A DNA stretch of 64,000 bases from JANOYJ01 sp963792485 (GCA_963792485.1 CAWBWL010000014.1:124001-188000); one strand, 5' to 3'. Shown: positions 34,034 through 43,911, numbered from the stretch's first letter. The notes: generated by a model from the letters alone, not told the origin. A program made the numbers and translations.

Positions 34034-34475
34034 ATGAAACATGTGTCCGCGCTTTTGATTGGCATGGTCTTCGGGCTTGGCATAGTCATTTCCGGCATGG
34101 CAAATCCGGCCAAGGTGCAAAACTTCTTCGACCTTGCAGGCACTTGGGATCCGAGCCTGATGTTTGTGATGGGCGGAGCGCTGCTGGTTGCGGCCATCGG
34201 CTACAGGCTTGTCTTCACGGCGGCCAGAACACCCGCTGCTCGGCAGCGATTTTCATCTGCCGGTGTCGCATGTGATTGACCGCCAGCTTGTCGGCGGGGC
34301 GGCCGTGTTTGGCATTGGCTGGGGCATTGCCGGCTTTTGCCCCGGCGGCGCCATCCCAGCGCTCGGCCTCGGTCACGGCGAAACGCTTGTTTTCCTCGCC
34401 GCGATGATTGCTGGAATAGTTGTGGCGCGGATCTTGCGGACCCGGTTGTTTGCCGAGGCGCGCGCCGCGATCTGA
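34034..34475 (+). pseudogene. YeeE/YedE (DUF6691) subunit 2, one frameshift
   Basis: The first frame (from ATG 34034) covers SALLIGMVFGLGIVISGMAN and NPAKVQNFFDLAG; after GCCAGAACACCC one extra base (34230-34245) shifts it, and the second frame resumes as PLLGSDFHLPVSHVIDRQLV and continues to GWGIAGFCPGGAIPALGLG and the stop at 34475. Joined, the product has about 146 residues, the normal size, with the conserved Cys of GFCPG. It is the partner of the gene upstream. Real inactivation or an error cannot be told apart here, but the rest is perfectly preserved. Confidence 0.82.
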
Positions 34476-34479
34476 ATTC

Positions 34480-34622
34480 AGAGTCTGTTTTGAAACTCGC
34501 CCTGCCGGTCTGCAAATGGCGCTTTTCTGCGCTTCGGTGCTCACGTACTAAAAGTAAGCTCCGCTCCGATGCTCGAAAATCTCCATTTTCGACTCGGCAT
34601 TTCGAATATCAAAACAGACTCT
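34480..34622. repeat. 143-bp palindromic repeat, copy 2
   Basis: Begins AGAGTCTGTTTTGAAACT and ends with the near-complement ATATCAAAACAGACTCT. The interior is nearly the same as copy 1 (CCTGCCGGTCTGCAAATGGC, GTACTAAAAGTAAGC). It fills almost exactly the gap between the two convergent genes: it starts 5 bp after the YeeE stop and its last base is the first base of the desaturase stop codon. Confidence 0.92.
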
Positions 34623-35644
34623 CAGGCCGCTCTGGCGGCCTCGCGCAGTGTCACCATGCGCTTTGCATCTTCATCCCAAAGACGCAGCTTCAGGCAGGAC
34701 AGGCTCTCAATGAAGGTCAGGCGGCGAAAGCCCGCGAGCTCCGGATGATCATCCATGACCTTCTGCAGCTTGTAGAACGGAATCTTGCTGTAGAGATGGT
34801 GCACGTGGTGCACGCCAATATTGGCGGTCAGCCAGCGCAAAGGCTTCGGCAGGTCGTAAAATGAGCTGCCATAGAGCGCCGCGTCCTGCAGCGACCAGTT
34901 CTCGCCTTCTTCCCAGAACGCGTCTTCAAACTGGTGCTGAACGTAGAAAAGCCAGATGCCGATTGTCGCGCCGATCACGACGATCGGCACGTGCACAAAG
35001 AGAAACGCCTGCCATCCGACCAGCCACATCATGGCGGCGGCAATTGCGGCAATGGCAAGGTTTGTCCCCATCGCGCTCGCCCAATAGATCCAGCCCGCCC
35101 GCATCAGACCGGACGGATAACGGTAGAGCAGGAAGAACACAAAACTCGGGCCAAGCCCGAACATCACCAGCGGATGCCGGTAGAGTTGATACGCAAAGCG
35201 CTTGTGAAATGGCAGCGCCCGGTATTCCTGAAGGGTAAAGATGTTGATGTCGCCCATGCCGCGTTTGTCGAGATTGCCGTGCGTGGCGTGGTGGATGGAG
35301 TGCTGCTTGCGCCACACATCATAGGGCGTCATCGTGAAGACGCCGAGCACGCGCCCGACCCAGTCGTTCGACGCCTTTTTCTTGAACATCGCCCCGTGGC
35401 CGCAATCGTGCTGAATGAGAAACAGGCGCACCAAGAAGGCGCCGGCGGGAATGGCGACGACCAGTGACAGCCAGAAGCTGACCTGAAAAGCCGCCCAAGT
35501 CGCGAGCCAAAGCGCCACAAACGGTCCGGCTGTGACAATGATTTCGAAAATGCTGCGCTTGATGTCCGATGCCCTGTAGGCATGAAGTGTGGATATCCAG
35601 TCGCGTTCGACAGCGGGGAATACGGCGGTGACTGACTGGTCCAA
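34622..35644 (-). CDS. Membrane fatty acid desaturase
   Basis: 340 residues with four membrane segments and the three His boxes of acyl-lipid desaturases: HDCGH, then KQHSIHHATH and GVHHVHHLYSKIP. A di-iron centre is therefore complete. It should introduce a double bond (delta-12/omega-3-like group) into membrane fatty acids, changing fluidity. It is monocistronic, and convergent to the YeeE pair with a repeat element covering the junction. Confidence 0.93.
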   Translation of the reverse strand: MDQSVTAVFPAVERDWISTLHAYRASDIKRSIFEIIVTAGPFVALWLATWAAFQVSFWLSLVVAIPAGAFLVRLFLIQHDCGHGAMFKKKASNDWVGRVLGVFTMTPYDVWRKQHSIHHATHGNLDKRGMGDINIFTLQEYRALPFHKRFAYQLYRHPLVMFGLGPSFVFFLLYRYPSGLMRAGWIYWASAMGTNLAIAAIAAAMMWLVGWQAFLFVHVPIVVIGATIGIWLFYVQHQFEDAFWEEGENWSLQDAALYGSSFYDLPKPLRWLTANIGVHHVHHLYSKIPFYKLQKVMDDHPELAGFRRLTFIESLSCLKLRLWDEDAKRMVTLREAARAA

Positions 35645-35889
35645 TTAATCCTCAATGCACGTGCGTGCGGAGTTAAACATTTTCGCCATAGCTGTTCGCA
35701 AGTGATTTGCCTATGCGGGAGGAGCGCAAATATCACCGAAATCAATGATTATTCACAAAATGTGATCAATTCGTATGCGCGCCCTTTGCATCAGCCGATG
35801 TCCGGCCTGTCATGACTTCGGCCTGAGGCCGGTCAAAAGTCGCATTGCCCCGCTGACATTGCTTGTGCGAAGTCAGGTCAGTGTTTTGG

Positions 35890-36642
35890 ATGAATATCCT
35901 CATGCGCCTGGCATTTCTTGCCGACATTCACGCCAATCGGGAGGCATTGGACGCCGTGCTTCTTGCTGTTCGCCGTATTGGCGTCGACCAGATTGTGATA
36001 TTGGGCGATGTGGTGGGCTATGGTCCGGACCCTGCCTATTGCACGGATATTCTCGGCGAATTGACTGAAAACGGCGCCGTCTGCATTCAGGGCAATCACG
36101 ATGCGGCCACCTGGAGAGGTGGCACGGGCATGACGCCCAATGCGCGGCGTGTCATTGAATGGACGGCCGAAAATCTCAGGCAGGATCATTTGCGCTTTTT
36201 GCGCGGCCTGCCGTTGACCGCCATGCACAACGACATGCTTTTTGTGCATGCGAGCGCTCACGAGCCGGAGAAATGGCATTATTTGCGCGATTCGGACGCG
36301 GCGGCGAAATGCCTTGCCCACACACAGTCCCGGCTGGTCTTTTGCGGTCATACGCACATCCCCGCCTATTTCCACGCGCTGCCCGGTCGCCATCCGCAGC
36401 TCTTTGTCCCGATTCCCGAAAGACCAGTCCCGATCTCCTCCATCCGGCGCGCCGTGATTGTTGTCGGCTCTGTCGGACAGCCGAGGGACCGCATCTCCGC
36501 CGCCTGCTTTGGGCTTTACGACACTGAGGCCGGAACCGTCACCAGTCACCGCATCCCATACCCTGCGCAAATCACGAATGAGAAAATCAAAGCAGCGGGC
36601 TTGCCGGAATGGCTCGGCATCCGGCTTTTGATCGGACGTTAA
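35890..36642 (+). CDS. Calcineurin-like metallophosphoesterase
   Basis: About 250 residues from ATG 35890 (or 35902). Metal-binding motifs are LADIHANREAL (DxH), GDVVGYG (GD), GNHDAA (GNHD) and CGHTHIPAYF (GHTH). It belongs to the YfcE/serine-threonine-phosphatase-like group; substrate unknown. It ends 21 bp before the Ser/Thr kinase gene, so it could be the opposing phosphatase, but this is only suggested by position. No promoter is evident in the 245-bp upstream gap. Confidence 0.9.
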   Translation: MNILMRLAFLADIHANREALDAVLLAVRRIGVDQIVILGDVVGYGPDPAYCTDILGELTENGAVCIQGNHDAATWRGGTGMTPNARRVIEWTAENLRQDHLRFLRGLPLTAMHNDMLFVHASAHEPEKWHYLRDSDAAAKCLAHTQSRLVFCGHTHIPAYFHALPGRHPQLFVPIPERPVPISSIRRAVIVVGSVGQPRDRISAACFGLYDTEAGTVTSHRIPYPAQITNEKIKAAGLPEWLGIRLLIGR

Positions 36643-36663
36643 ACTGGAGCCTTATAGACACAC

Positions 36664-38085
36664 ATGCAGATGCTCAAACCAGGGGATGCAGTCGAGGGCT
36701 TCGAGCTGACAGAAAAACTCGCAACTGGCGGCATGGGGTCGCTTTGGCGCGCGCGGCACAAGCAGTTCAATTTCCCGCTAGCGCTTAAACTGCCGTTCAT
36801 GGATCCGGGCGGGGATGTGTCCACCATTGTGGGCTTTGAGATCGAGGAAATGATCCTCAAGCGCCTCAACGGACCGCATGTGCCCAAATTTGCCGGCTCA
36901 GGCGATCTTGCACGTACGCCCTTCATAGCCATGGAATTTATCGAGGGTGAAAACCTTGCGGGCGAGCTGTCCAAAGCCCCGCTTGGCATTGAAAAGCTGA
37001 CTGAAATTGGCGTCAAGGTCGCAACGGCGCTCGCCTCGCTGCATGGCCAGATGGTTACCCATCTCGATCTGAAGCCTGACAACATTTTTCTGACTGCGCG
37101 AGGCGCGGTGCTGATCGACTTTGGCCTTGCCCGGCACGCAGAATTGCCCGACCTTCTGGCGGAGGAAAGTAAGGTGCCGATGGGCACGCCTGCCTACATT
37201 TCGCCAGAGCAGACTTTGGGCGACCGGACCATTCCCGCAAGCGACATCTTTGCATTGGGCTGCATTCTCTACGAGCTCTCGACAGGCGAGAAGCCGTTTG
37301 GCGAGCCAAGCGGAAAGGCGAGCATGCAGCGCCGCCTCTACCATCCGCCGCGGCCACCGCGCGCAATCAATCCTGCGCTGCCGCGCTGGATGCAGGAGGT
37401 AATTCTCAAATGCCTGGAAGTAGATCCGGCGCGGCGATATCTGAACGCCGGAAGCCTGCTTGCGGACCTGAACCATCCTGGACAAATCCGGCTCACAGAG
37501 CGCGGTGAGCGCAAGGACAGTTCAGGATTTCTCTCCGCGCTGCAGTCGATGTTTCGCAGCAAGCAGAAGATCACTTCCAGAATTCTTGCTGCTGCAAATC
37601 CCGCCTCATCCGGCTCCTCAGTCATATTGGCGGCTGTCGACCTCGCTGACAGCATGAATCCCTTGGCAGAGGAGGTGCGACTGGAAGCAGCGCGGGCGTT
37701 GCTTTCGCGCCCGGACAGCAAGCTTGCCTGTATAACAATCATGAAGACGAAACTGATCGGAGAAGACAAATTGGCCGATTCCGGCGGACGTTCTCTCTAC
37801 ATAAGCCGTCTGGTCAATCTCAAACATTGGGCAGAACCGCTGGGGCTGCCGGATGAGCGGATCAGTTTTCATGTGCTTGAGGCCTTCGACATTCCGGCAG
37901 CCATATTAAACTATGCCGCCAACAATGATGTTGGTCACATCATTATCGGCGCGCGCAGGTCTTCCGCGCTCCGGCGGCACCTTGGCAGTGTTTCGGCGCA
38001 GATCGTGGCCGAGGCGCTGTGCTCGGTGAGCGTGGTGCGCGTCAAGCGTCTCGAGCATGCTGCGGAGGACGCGCAATCCTTGTGA
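36664..38085 (+). CDS. Ser/Thr protein kinase fused to universal stress protein domain
   Basis: 473 residues. Kinase domain at ~10-275: glycine loop LATGGMGSLWRARH, ATP-binding Lys in ALKLPF (K42), catalytic loop HLDLKPDN (D135; the HRD Arg is Leu, so it is a non-RD kinase), DFG at about 152 and an SPEQ activation-loop end. A ~40-residue linker leads to a UspA-like domain at ~315-465, with ILAAVDLADSMN and the nucleotide-binding GARRSSALRRHLGS, then VSVVRV. There is no transmembrane helix, so it is cytosolic. The pairing suggests stress- or ATP-gated signalling, an inference. Confidence 0.92.
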   Translation: MQMLKPGDAVEGFELTEKLATGGMGSLWRARHKQFNFPLALKLPFMDPGGDVSTIVGFEIEEMILKRLNGPHVPKFAGSGDLARTPFIAMEFIEGENLAGELSKAPLGIEKLTEIGVKVATALASLHGQMVTHLDLKPDNIFLTARGAVLIDFGLARHAELPDLLAEESKVPMGTPAYISPEQTLGDRTIPASDIFALGCILYELSTGEKPFGEPSGKASMQRRLYHPPRPPRAINPALPRWMQEVILKCLEVDPARRYLNAGSLLADLNHPGQIRLTERGERKDSSGFLSALQSMFRSKQKITSRILAAANPASSGSSVILAAVDLADSMNPLAEEVRLEAARALLSRPDSKLACITIMKTKLIGEDKLADSGGRSLYISRLVNLKHWAEPLGLPDERISFHVLEAFDIPAAILNYAANNDVGHIIIGARRSSALRRHLGSVSAQIVAEALCSVSVVRVKRLEHAAEDAQSL

Positions 38086-38088
38086 GAA

Positions 38089-39717
38089 TCAGAATGCGTC
38101 TGCCAGAACAAGTTCTGCGCCTTTCGCACCCGTCATCATCGCCGCAGCATTGGTGTTGCCTGAAATGAGCTCCGGAAATATCGAGCAGTCGATGATCCGC
38201 AGCCCGTCGACGCCATGGACTCTCAGTGTGGGGTCAACAACGGAAGTCTCAGGGTCCGGCCCCATCCGGCAAGTCGAGACCGGGTGATAGACAGTCCCGG
38301 ACCTGCGCCGGAAGTCCAGTGTCAACTCTTCATCGCTCTGGATGGAGGGGCCGGGCAGAACCTCGCGCACGGTGATCGACTTCATGGCGGGCCGCGCGGC
38401 GATGAAGCGCAGGAACTTCACCGCATCGAGCATTTCGGCAACGTCCTCCGGCGTCGAAAAGGCGTTGGCGGTAATGCGTGGATGCACGCGCGCGTCCGGC
38501 GATTTGATTTCAATCGAGCCCCGGCTGGTTGGACGGCAATTGGAGAGTCCGATGGAATAGCCCGCAAACGGATCGGGGGTGAGGATCGGCCGCTCGCCCG
38601 CCTTTGGCTTCACCGTCGAAAAGGCCTGGAAATAGAGCTGCATGTTGGGGAGAGTCAGCGCCGGATTGGTTCGGAAAAAGCCGCCGGCATGGTTGATGGA
38701 GGTCGAAAGCGGGCCGCGCTTCAAGAGGAGGTATTGCAGGCCTGCCCGGAGCTTGCCGTGCCAAGGCCGCAGCATCTGGTTCATTGTCGGCACATTGGCC
38801 TCGAACGTGTAGTTGATGCCCTGATGGTCGGCGAGATTGCGCCCCACATGGGCGTTTTCGTGCAAAACCGGAATGCCGAGCGATTGCAGCAGCGCGCCGG
38901 GACCGATGCCGGACAATTGCAGCAGCTGCGGCGAGTTCACCGAGCCGCCGCACAAGATGACTTCGCGGCGCGCCCGGACAAAGTGAGGCTGCCCGCCAAG
39001 TTCATATTCGACGCCTACGGCCCGCTTGCCTTCGAACCGTATTTTGGTCGCCAGCGCCCCGGAGCGCAGCGTGAGGTTTTGCCGCTTCAGCGCCGGATGC
39101 AGGAAGGCGTCGGCGGCGGAGTGGCGCTTGCCGTCCTTGGTGTTGACCTGATACAGGCCCGCGCCTTCCTGGGTCACGCCATTGAAATCCGGATTGAGCT
39201 TCAGACCGGCTTCCTCGCTCGCCTTCAGAAAGGTGGCGCACAGGCCATGGACAAGATTGCCGGTGTCGCTGACATGCAGTGGTCCGCCCGCGCCATGATA
39301 GTCATCCGCGCCGCGATCATTGTCCTCCAGCGCCCTGAAGACGGGCAGCACGTCATCATAACCCCAGCCCGGATTGCCCAGATCACGCCAGCGGTCGAAA
39401 TCCTCGCGGGCGCCGCGCACGTAGACGAGCGCGTTGATCGAACTTGATCCGCCAACGACTTTGCCGCGGGGCCAGTGGTCGGCATTTCCGTCGAGGCCGG
39501 GATCCGGCTCGGCGCGGTACATCCAGTTGACGCGTGGATCGTAGAAGGTCTTTCCATAGCCGAGCGGCATGCGGATGTAGAAGCGGCGGTCACTGCCGCC
39601 GGCCTCAAGCAAAAGCACCGAATGCTGGCCGCTCGCGGACAATTTATCCGTCACGACGCAGCCGGCCGACCCTGCGCCGATGATGATAAAGTCAAATTCC
39701 TGCTGCATTTCCATCAA
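38089..39717 (-). CDS. GMC-family FAD oxidoreductase (choline dehydrogenase-like)
   Basis: 542 residues. FAD motif IIGAGSAGCVVTDKL, GMC signature GGSSSINALVYVRGA and the C-terminal catalytic region YHPVSTCRMGPDP. These enzymes oxidise alcohols such as choline or aliphatic/aromatic alcohols; lack of betB/betI neighbours argues against betaine synthesis. It shares the strand with the CoxG-like gene and converges on the kinase gene with only 3 bp between stops. Confidence 0.92.
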   Translation of the reverse strand: MMEMQQEFDFIIIGAGSAGCVVTDKLSASGQHSVLLLEAGGSDRRFYIRMPLGYGKTFYDPRVNWMYRAEPDPGLDGNADHWPRGKVVGGSSSINALVYVRGAREDFDRWRDLGNPGWGYDDVLPVFRALEDNDRGADDYHGAGGPLHVSDTGNLVHGLCATFLKASEEAGLKLNPDFNGVTQEGAGLYQVNTKDGKRHSAADAFLHPALKRQNLTLRSGALATKIRFEGKRAVGVEYELGGQPHFVRARREVILCGGSVNSPQLLQLSGIGPGALLQSLGIPVLHENAHVGRNLADHQGINYTFEANVPTMNQMLRPWHGKLRAGLQYLLLKRGPLSTSINHAGGFFRTNPALTLPNMQLYFQAFSTVKPKAGERPILTPDPFAGYSIGLSNCRPTSRGSIEIKSPDARVHPRITANAFSTPEDVAEMLDAVKFLRFIAARPAMKSITVREVLPGPSIQSDEELTLDFRRRSGTVYHPVSTCRMGPDPETSVVDPTLRVHGVDGLRIIDCSIFPELISGNTNAAAMMTGAKGAELVLADAF

Positions 39718-39813
39718 CGCATTGTTCGAGTCCGCTGCTTATCCTGCGGCAAGAGGCTTGGCAAAGCCGGAAGAACCGCCGCTCAGCACGGCAAATGCGA
39801 CACCTTCGCGAGT

Positions 39814-40266
39814 TCAAGCCGCGCCGGAGACTTTGGCGTTGAGATTGGAGAAGAACTGCCCTGCAAGTTTCTTGGCGGTGGAATCGATCAGGCGCGATCC
39901 GAGCTGGGCGATCTTGCCGCCGACATCTGCGTTGACAGTATAGCCGAGTATGGTTTCCGCGCCGTCCGCCGTGAGCGTCACGTCCGCGCCGCCTTTGGCA
40001 AATCCGGCGATGCCGCCCTTGCCCTCGCCCTGGATCGTGTAGGAGTGCGGCGGCTTCAGGTTTTTCAGCTGCACTTCGCCGGAAAATTTCGCCTTCACCG
40101 GCCCAAGCTTGAGCCCGACAATCGCCGAAAGCTGTGTCGCGGACTTCTTCTCCAGCGCTTCGCAGCCGGGAATGCAGGCTTTGAGGATTTCCGGATCGTT
40201 CAGCGCTGCCCAGACAGCATCCACGGATGCGGCGATGCGCTCCTCTCCCTGCATGTTCATCGCCAT
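39814..40266 (-). CDS. CoxG-like (carbon monoxide dehydrogenase subunit G) SRPBCC protein
   Basis: 150 residues. The pattern GEERIAASVDAVWAALNDPE at the start, then IPGCEALEKKSATQ, is the COXG family within the START/SRPBCC fold. In CO-oxidisers CoxG helps anchor the dehydrogenase to the membrane, but many copies sit near other molybdenum hydroxylases or alone. No cox structural genes are in this window. It lies upstream of the GMC gene on the same strand, 96 bp apart. Confidence 0.88.
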   Translation of the reverse strand: MAMNMQGEERIAASVDAVWAALNDPEILKACIPGCEALEKKSATQLSAIVGLKLGPVKAKFSGEVQLKNLKPPHSYTIQGEGKGGIAGFAKGGADVTLTADGAETILGYTVNADVGGKIAQLGSRLIDSTAKKLAGQFFSNLNAKVSGAA

Positions 40267-40364
40267 ATTGCTTGATCTCCCTTATTCGGTTCTTGTGAAT
40301 GTCGCCCATTGCAGCTTAAAGAAACTGTCTGGGAAACATTCAAATAGCAAGGCGTCCGGGAACC

Positions 40365-42164
40365 ATGGCCACGAAGTCAATCAAGAAGCTGCGCTCGCAG
40401 GACTGGTTCAACAATCCGGACAATCCGGGTATGACAGCGCTGTATCTCGAGCGCTATCTGAACTATGGTATCACGCGCGAGGAATTGCAGGACGGGCGTC
40501 CCATAATCGGGATCGCCCAGACCGGCTCCGACCTGTCGCCGTGCAACCGGCATCATATTGAGCTTGCCAAGCGCGTGCGCGACGGCATTATCGCCGCCGG
40601 CGGCGTGCCGCTGGAATTTCCGTGCCATCCAATCCAGGAAACCGGCAAGCGCCCGACTGCCTCGCTCGACCGGAACCTCGCCTATCTGTCGCTGGTCGAG
40701 GTGCTCTACGGCTATCCGCTCGACGGCGTGGTGCTGACCATTGGCTGCGACAAGACTACGCCCGCCATGCTGATGGCGGCGGCAACCGTCAACATTCCCG
40801 CCATCGCGCTCTCCGTCGGCCCGATGCTCAATGGCTGGCATCATGGCGAGCGGACGGGCTCGGGCACCATCGTGTGGAAATCCCGCGCAAGGCTCTCGTC
40901 AGGCGAAATCGACTATGACGAGTTCATGGACATCGTCGCCTCCTCCGCGCCGTCGGTGGGCTATTGCAACACGATGGGCACGGCGACGACGATGAACTCG
41001 CTGGCGGAAGCGCTTGGCATGCAGCTGCCGGGCTCCGCCGCCATCCCCGCGCCTTACCGCGAGCGCGGGCAGATTTCCTATGAGACCGGGCGGCGCATTG
41101 TCGCCATGGTGCATGAGGATTTGAAGCCGTCCGACATCATGACGCGCGAGGCGTTTGAAAACGCCATCGTCGTCAATTCGGCCATCGGCGGCTCCACCAA
41201 CGCGCCGATCCATCTGAACGGCATCGCCCGCCATCTCGGCGTTGCGCTCGACAATGATGACTGGCAGGACATCGGCCACAAGATTCCGCTTCTCGTCAAT
41301 CTGCAGCCGGCCGGCGAATATCTGGGCGAGGACTATCACCGCGCCGGCGGCGTGCCCGCGGTGACCATGGAGCTGATGAAGGCGGGCCTGCTGCCGCATC
41401 CAGGCCAGATCACCGCTAATGGCAAATCCATGGGCCAGAACTGCGCGCTTGCGGAAAACCTCAATGAGGATGTCATCCGCACTGTCGCCAATCCGTTGAA
41501 GAAGGATGCCGGGTTCATCAATCTCAAGGGCAATCTCTTCGACACGGCGATCATGAAGACGAGCGTCATCTCGCCTGAGTTCCGCCAGCGTTATTTGTCC
41601 AATCCGAGCGACCCGGAAGCATTCGAGGGCAGGGCGCAGGTGTTTGACGGGCCGGAGGATTATCATGCGCGCATCGACGATCCGGCGCTTGGGATTGACG
41701 AGCACACAATCCTGTTCATGCGCGGCACGGGCGCGGTCGGCTATCCGGGCGCGGCGGAGGTGGTCAATATGCAGCCGCCAAACTATCTGCTCAAGCGCGG
41801 CATCACGGCGCTGCCCTGCATCGGCGACGGCCGACAGTCCGGCACCTCCGGCTCGCCCTCCATCCTCAATGCTTCGCCCGAAGCCGCGATTGGCGGCGGG
41901 CTCGCGGTTCTGAAGACTGGCGACCGCGTGCGGGTTGATCTTGGCAAGGGCACGGCGAACATATTGATCGATGATGCCGAGATGCAGACCCGGCGCGCCG
42001 CGCTGGCGGCCAATGGCGGCTACGCCTATCCAGCGCACCAGACGCCGTGGCAGGAAATCCAGCGCGGCATTGTCGATCAGCTCGGCGCCGGCATGGTTCT
42101 GAAACCCGCCGTCAACTACCAGCGCATCGCCCAGACCATGGGCGTGCCGCGGGATAATCATTGA
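40365..42164 (+). CDS. IlvD/Edd-family sugar-acid dehydratase (L-arabonate dehydratase-like)
   Basis: 599 residues. The Fe-S Cys regions are present: IGCDKTTPAML, GYCNTMGTATTMNS and GQNCALAEN. The N-terminal LRSQDWFNNPDNPGMTALYL and the ~590-residue length place it with the pentonate/L-arabonate dehydratase group, not IlvD proper. It removes water from an aldonate to give a 2-keto-3-deoxy acid. The Gfo/Idh oxidoreductase at 52159 could make the aldonate, though it is 10 kb away. It is followed 30 bp later by pgi. Confidence 0.9.
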   Translation: MATKSIKKLRSQDWFNNPDNPGMTALYLERYLNYGITREELQDGRPIIGIAQTGSDLSPCNRHHIELAKRVRDGIIAAGGVPLEFPCHPIQETGKRPTASLDRNLAYLSLVEVLYGYPLDGVVLTIGCDKTTPAMLMAAATVNIPAIALSVGPMLNGWHHGERTGSGTIVWKSRARLSSGEIDYDEFMDIVASSAPSVGYCNTMGTATTMNSLAEALGMQLPGSAAIPAPYRERGQISYETGRRIVAMVHEDLKPSDIMTREAFENAIVVNSAIGGSTNAPIHLNGIARHLGVALDNDDWQDIGHKIPLLVNLQPAGEYLGEDYHRAGGVPAVTMELMKAGLLPHPGQITANGKSMGQNCALAENLNEDVIRTVANPLKKDAGFINLKGNLFDTAIMKTSVISPEFRQRYLSNPSDPEAFEGRAQVFDGPEDYHARIDDPALGIDEHTILFMRGTGAVGYPGAAEVVNMQPPNYLLKRGITALPCIGDGRQSGTSGSPSILNASPEAAIGGGLAVLKTGDRVRVDLGKGTANILIDDAEMQTRRAALAANGGYAYPAHQTPWQEIQRGIVDQLGAGMVLKPAVNYQRIAQTMGVPRDNH

Positions 42165-42194
42165 CCGCTATTGCTGCGTTGCTGTGAGGGTTAG

Positions 42195-43835
42195 ATGTCA
42201 AACGAAGCCAAGGTTCGCGCGGTTGCCGACCTGAAATCGCATCTCAAAAAGGGCGCGCCGCGCGATATGCGCAAGGCGTTTGCAGAGGATTCCAAGCGCT
42301 TCCAGAAGCACACGCTGACACTGGATGATCTTTTGTTCGACTGGTCGAAATGCGGCGTCAACAATGAGACCGTCAAACTGTTGCTTGAGTTCGCCGACGC
42401 CGCGCATGTCAAGAAAAAGCGCGACCGGATGTTCTCCGGCGAGAAGATCAATTCAACGGAAGACCGCGCCGTGCTGCACACTGCATTGCGCAACCGCTCG
42501 AACCGGGCGATCAAGATCGATGGCGCGGACATCATGCCGGGGATCAACGAGGTGCTCGGCCGCATGGGCGCATTCGCTGACGCGATCCGCTCTGGCAAGA
42601 CCATCTCGTCGAAAGGCTGGGCCTTCACCGACGTCGTTAACATCGGCATTGGCGGCTCGGACCTTGGTCCCGCAATGGCGACGCTGGCGCTCGCGCCTTT
42701 TCATGATGGGCCGCGCCTGCATTTCGTCTCCAATGTCGACGGCGCGCATATGGCGGACACGCTAAAGGGTCTTGACCCTGGCACAACGCTGTTCCTCATC
42801 GCGTCGAAGACTTTCACCACAATCGAGACCATGACCAATGCTGACACGGCGCGGCGCTGGGTCATCAAGGCGCTCGGCGAAAAGGCGGTCGGCGCGCATT
42901 TCGCCGCCATATCGACCGCGCTCGACAAGGTCGCCGCCTTCGGCATCGCGCCGGACCGCGTATTCGGCTTCTGGGACTGGGTGGGCGGGCGCTATTCGAT
43001 CTGGTCTGCCATCGGCCTGCCGCTGATGCTGGCGGTTGGGCCAAAAGCCTTTGGCGAGTTTTTGGATGGCGCGCATGCCATGGACGAGCACTTCCGCGCC
43101 GCGCCGCTTGCAAAGAACATGCCGGTCATGCTCGGCCTCATCGGCTACTGGCATCGCGCCATTTGCGGCTATCCGACCCGCGCGGTGATCCCCTACGACC
43201 AGCGCCTGTCGCGCCTTCCCGCCTATCTGCAGCAGCTCGACATGGAATCGAACGGCAAGCGCGTCACCGCGAAAGGCAACAAGGCGTCCGGCCCCACCGG
43301 TCCGGTCGTCTGGGGTGAGCCCGGCACCAACGGCCAGCATGCCTTCTTCCAGCTCCTGCATCAGGGCACCGACATTGTTCCGGTCGAGTTCATTGTCGCG
43401 GCGGAAAGTTTTGAGCCGGACTTGAAAGTCCATCACGACATGCTCCTCGCCAATTGCTTCGCCCAGTCCGAAGCCCTGATGAAGGGCCGCACTTTGGGCG
43501 AAGCCAGAGAACAGCTGACCGCCAAAGGAATGTCGAAGAAAGACGCGGAAGAACTGGCCCCGCACAAAGTCTTCCCCGGCAACCGCCCGACGCTGACGCT
43601 CGTTCACAAGAAGCTGACGCCTTACGCATTCGGACGGCTCGTCGCTCTGTACGAGCACCGCGTCTTCGTCGAAGCGGCGCTGTTTGGAATCAATGCGTTT
43701 GACCAATGGGGCGTCGAACTTGGCAAGGAACTCGCCACAGCGCTGCTGCCGGTGGTGCAGGGGAAGGAAGCGGCGGGAGCGCGGGATGCTTCGACTGCGG
43801 GGCTGGTGAAGCATGTGCAGGGGTTGGGGAAGTAA
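42195..43835 (+). CDS. pgi: Glucose-6-phosphate isomerase
   Basis: 546 residues, the normal size. Phosphosugar-binding VNIGIGGSDLGPAMA, the PGI signature VGGRYSIWSAIGLP and the second signature near GINAFDQWGVELGKEL are intact. It interconverts glucose-6-P and fructose-6-P. It lies 30 bp after the dehydratase and may be co-transcribed with it. Confidence 0.97.
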   Translation: MSNEAKVRAVADLKSHLKKGAPRDMRKAFAEDSKRFQKHTLTLDDLLFDWSKCGVNNETVKLLLEFADAAHVKKKRDRMFSGEKINSTEDRAVLHTALRNRSNRAIKIDGADIMPGINEVLGRMGAFADAIRSGKTISSKGWAFTDVVNIGIGGSDLGPAMATLALAPFHDGPRLHFVSNVDGAHMADTLKGLDPGTTLFLIASKTFTTIETMTNADTARRWVIKALGEKAVGAHFAAISTALDKVAAFGIAPDRVFGFWDWVGGRYSIWSAIGLPLMLAVGPKAFGEFLDGAHAMDEHFRAAPLAKNMPVMLGLIGYWHRAICGYPTRAVIPYDQRLSRLPAYLQQLDMESNGKRVTAKGNKASGPTGPVVWGEPGTNGQHAFFQLLHQGTDIVPVEFIVAAESFEPDLKVHHDMLLANCFAQSEALMKGRTLGEAREQLTAKGMSKKDAEELAPHKVFPGNRPTLTLVHKKLTPYAFGRLVALYEHRVFVEAALFGINAFDQWGVELGKELATALLPVVQGKEAAGARDASTAGLVKHVQGLGK

Positions 43836-43886
43836 ACCTAAACTGACATCCCTATGGACACTCAGTGTGGGTGTGCTAAAGTTATA

Positions 43887-43901
43887 CTAGGTAATACCTA
43901 G
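43887..43901 (+). promoter_or_regulatory. Palindromic operator of the CopG/ParE pair
   Basis: CTAGGTAATACCTAG is a perfect 7+1+7 palindrome ending 10 bp before the antitoxin ATG. TATACT (43883-43888) just upstream overlaps it and may be the -10 box. This fits CopG-type autoregulation. Confidence 0.55.
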
Positions 43902-43911
43902 GAGACCCAAA

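Noticed and set aside
38215..39447. Long plus-strand frame opposite the GMC oxidoreductase gene (410 codons)
   Set aside because: It is the GC-rich antisense shadow of a well-supported gene and shows no domain pattern. The same holds for 7003-7809, 15419-16306, 45791-46870 and 48596-49525 on the plus strand, and 40899-42161 and 42762-43814 on the minus strand.
38089..40266. CoxG-like and GMC genes as part of a carbon monoxide dehydrogenase operon
   Set aside because: No coxL, coxM or coxS gene is in the window, and CoxG-like proteins are widespread outside CO oxidation.
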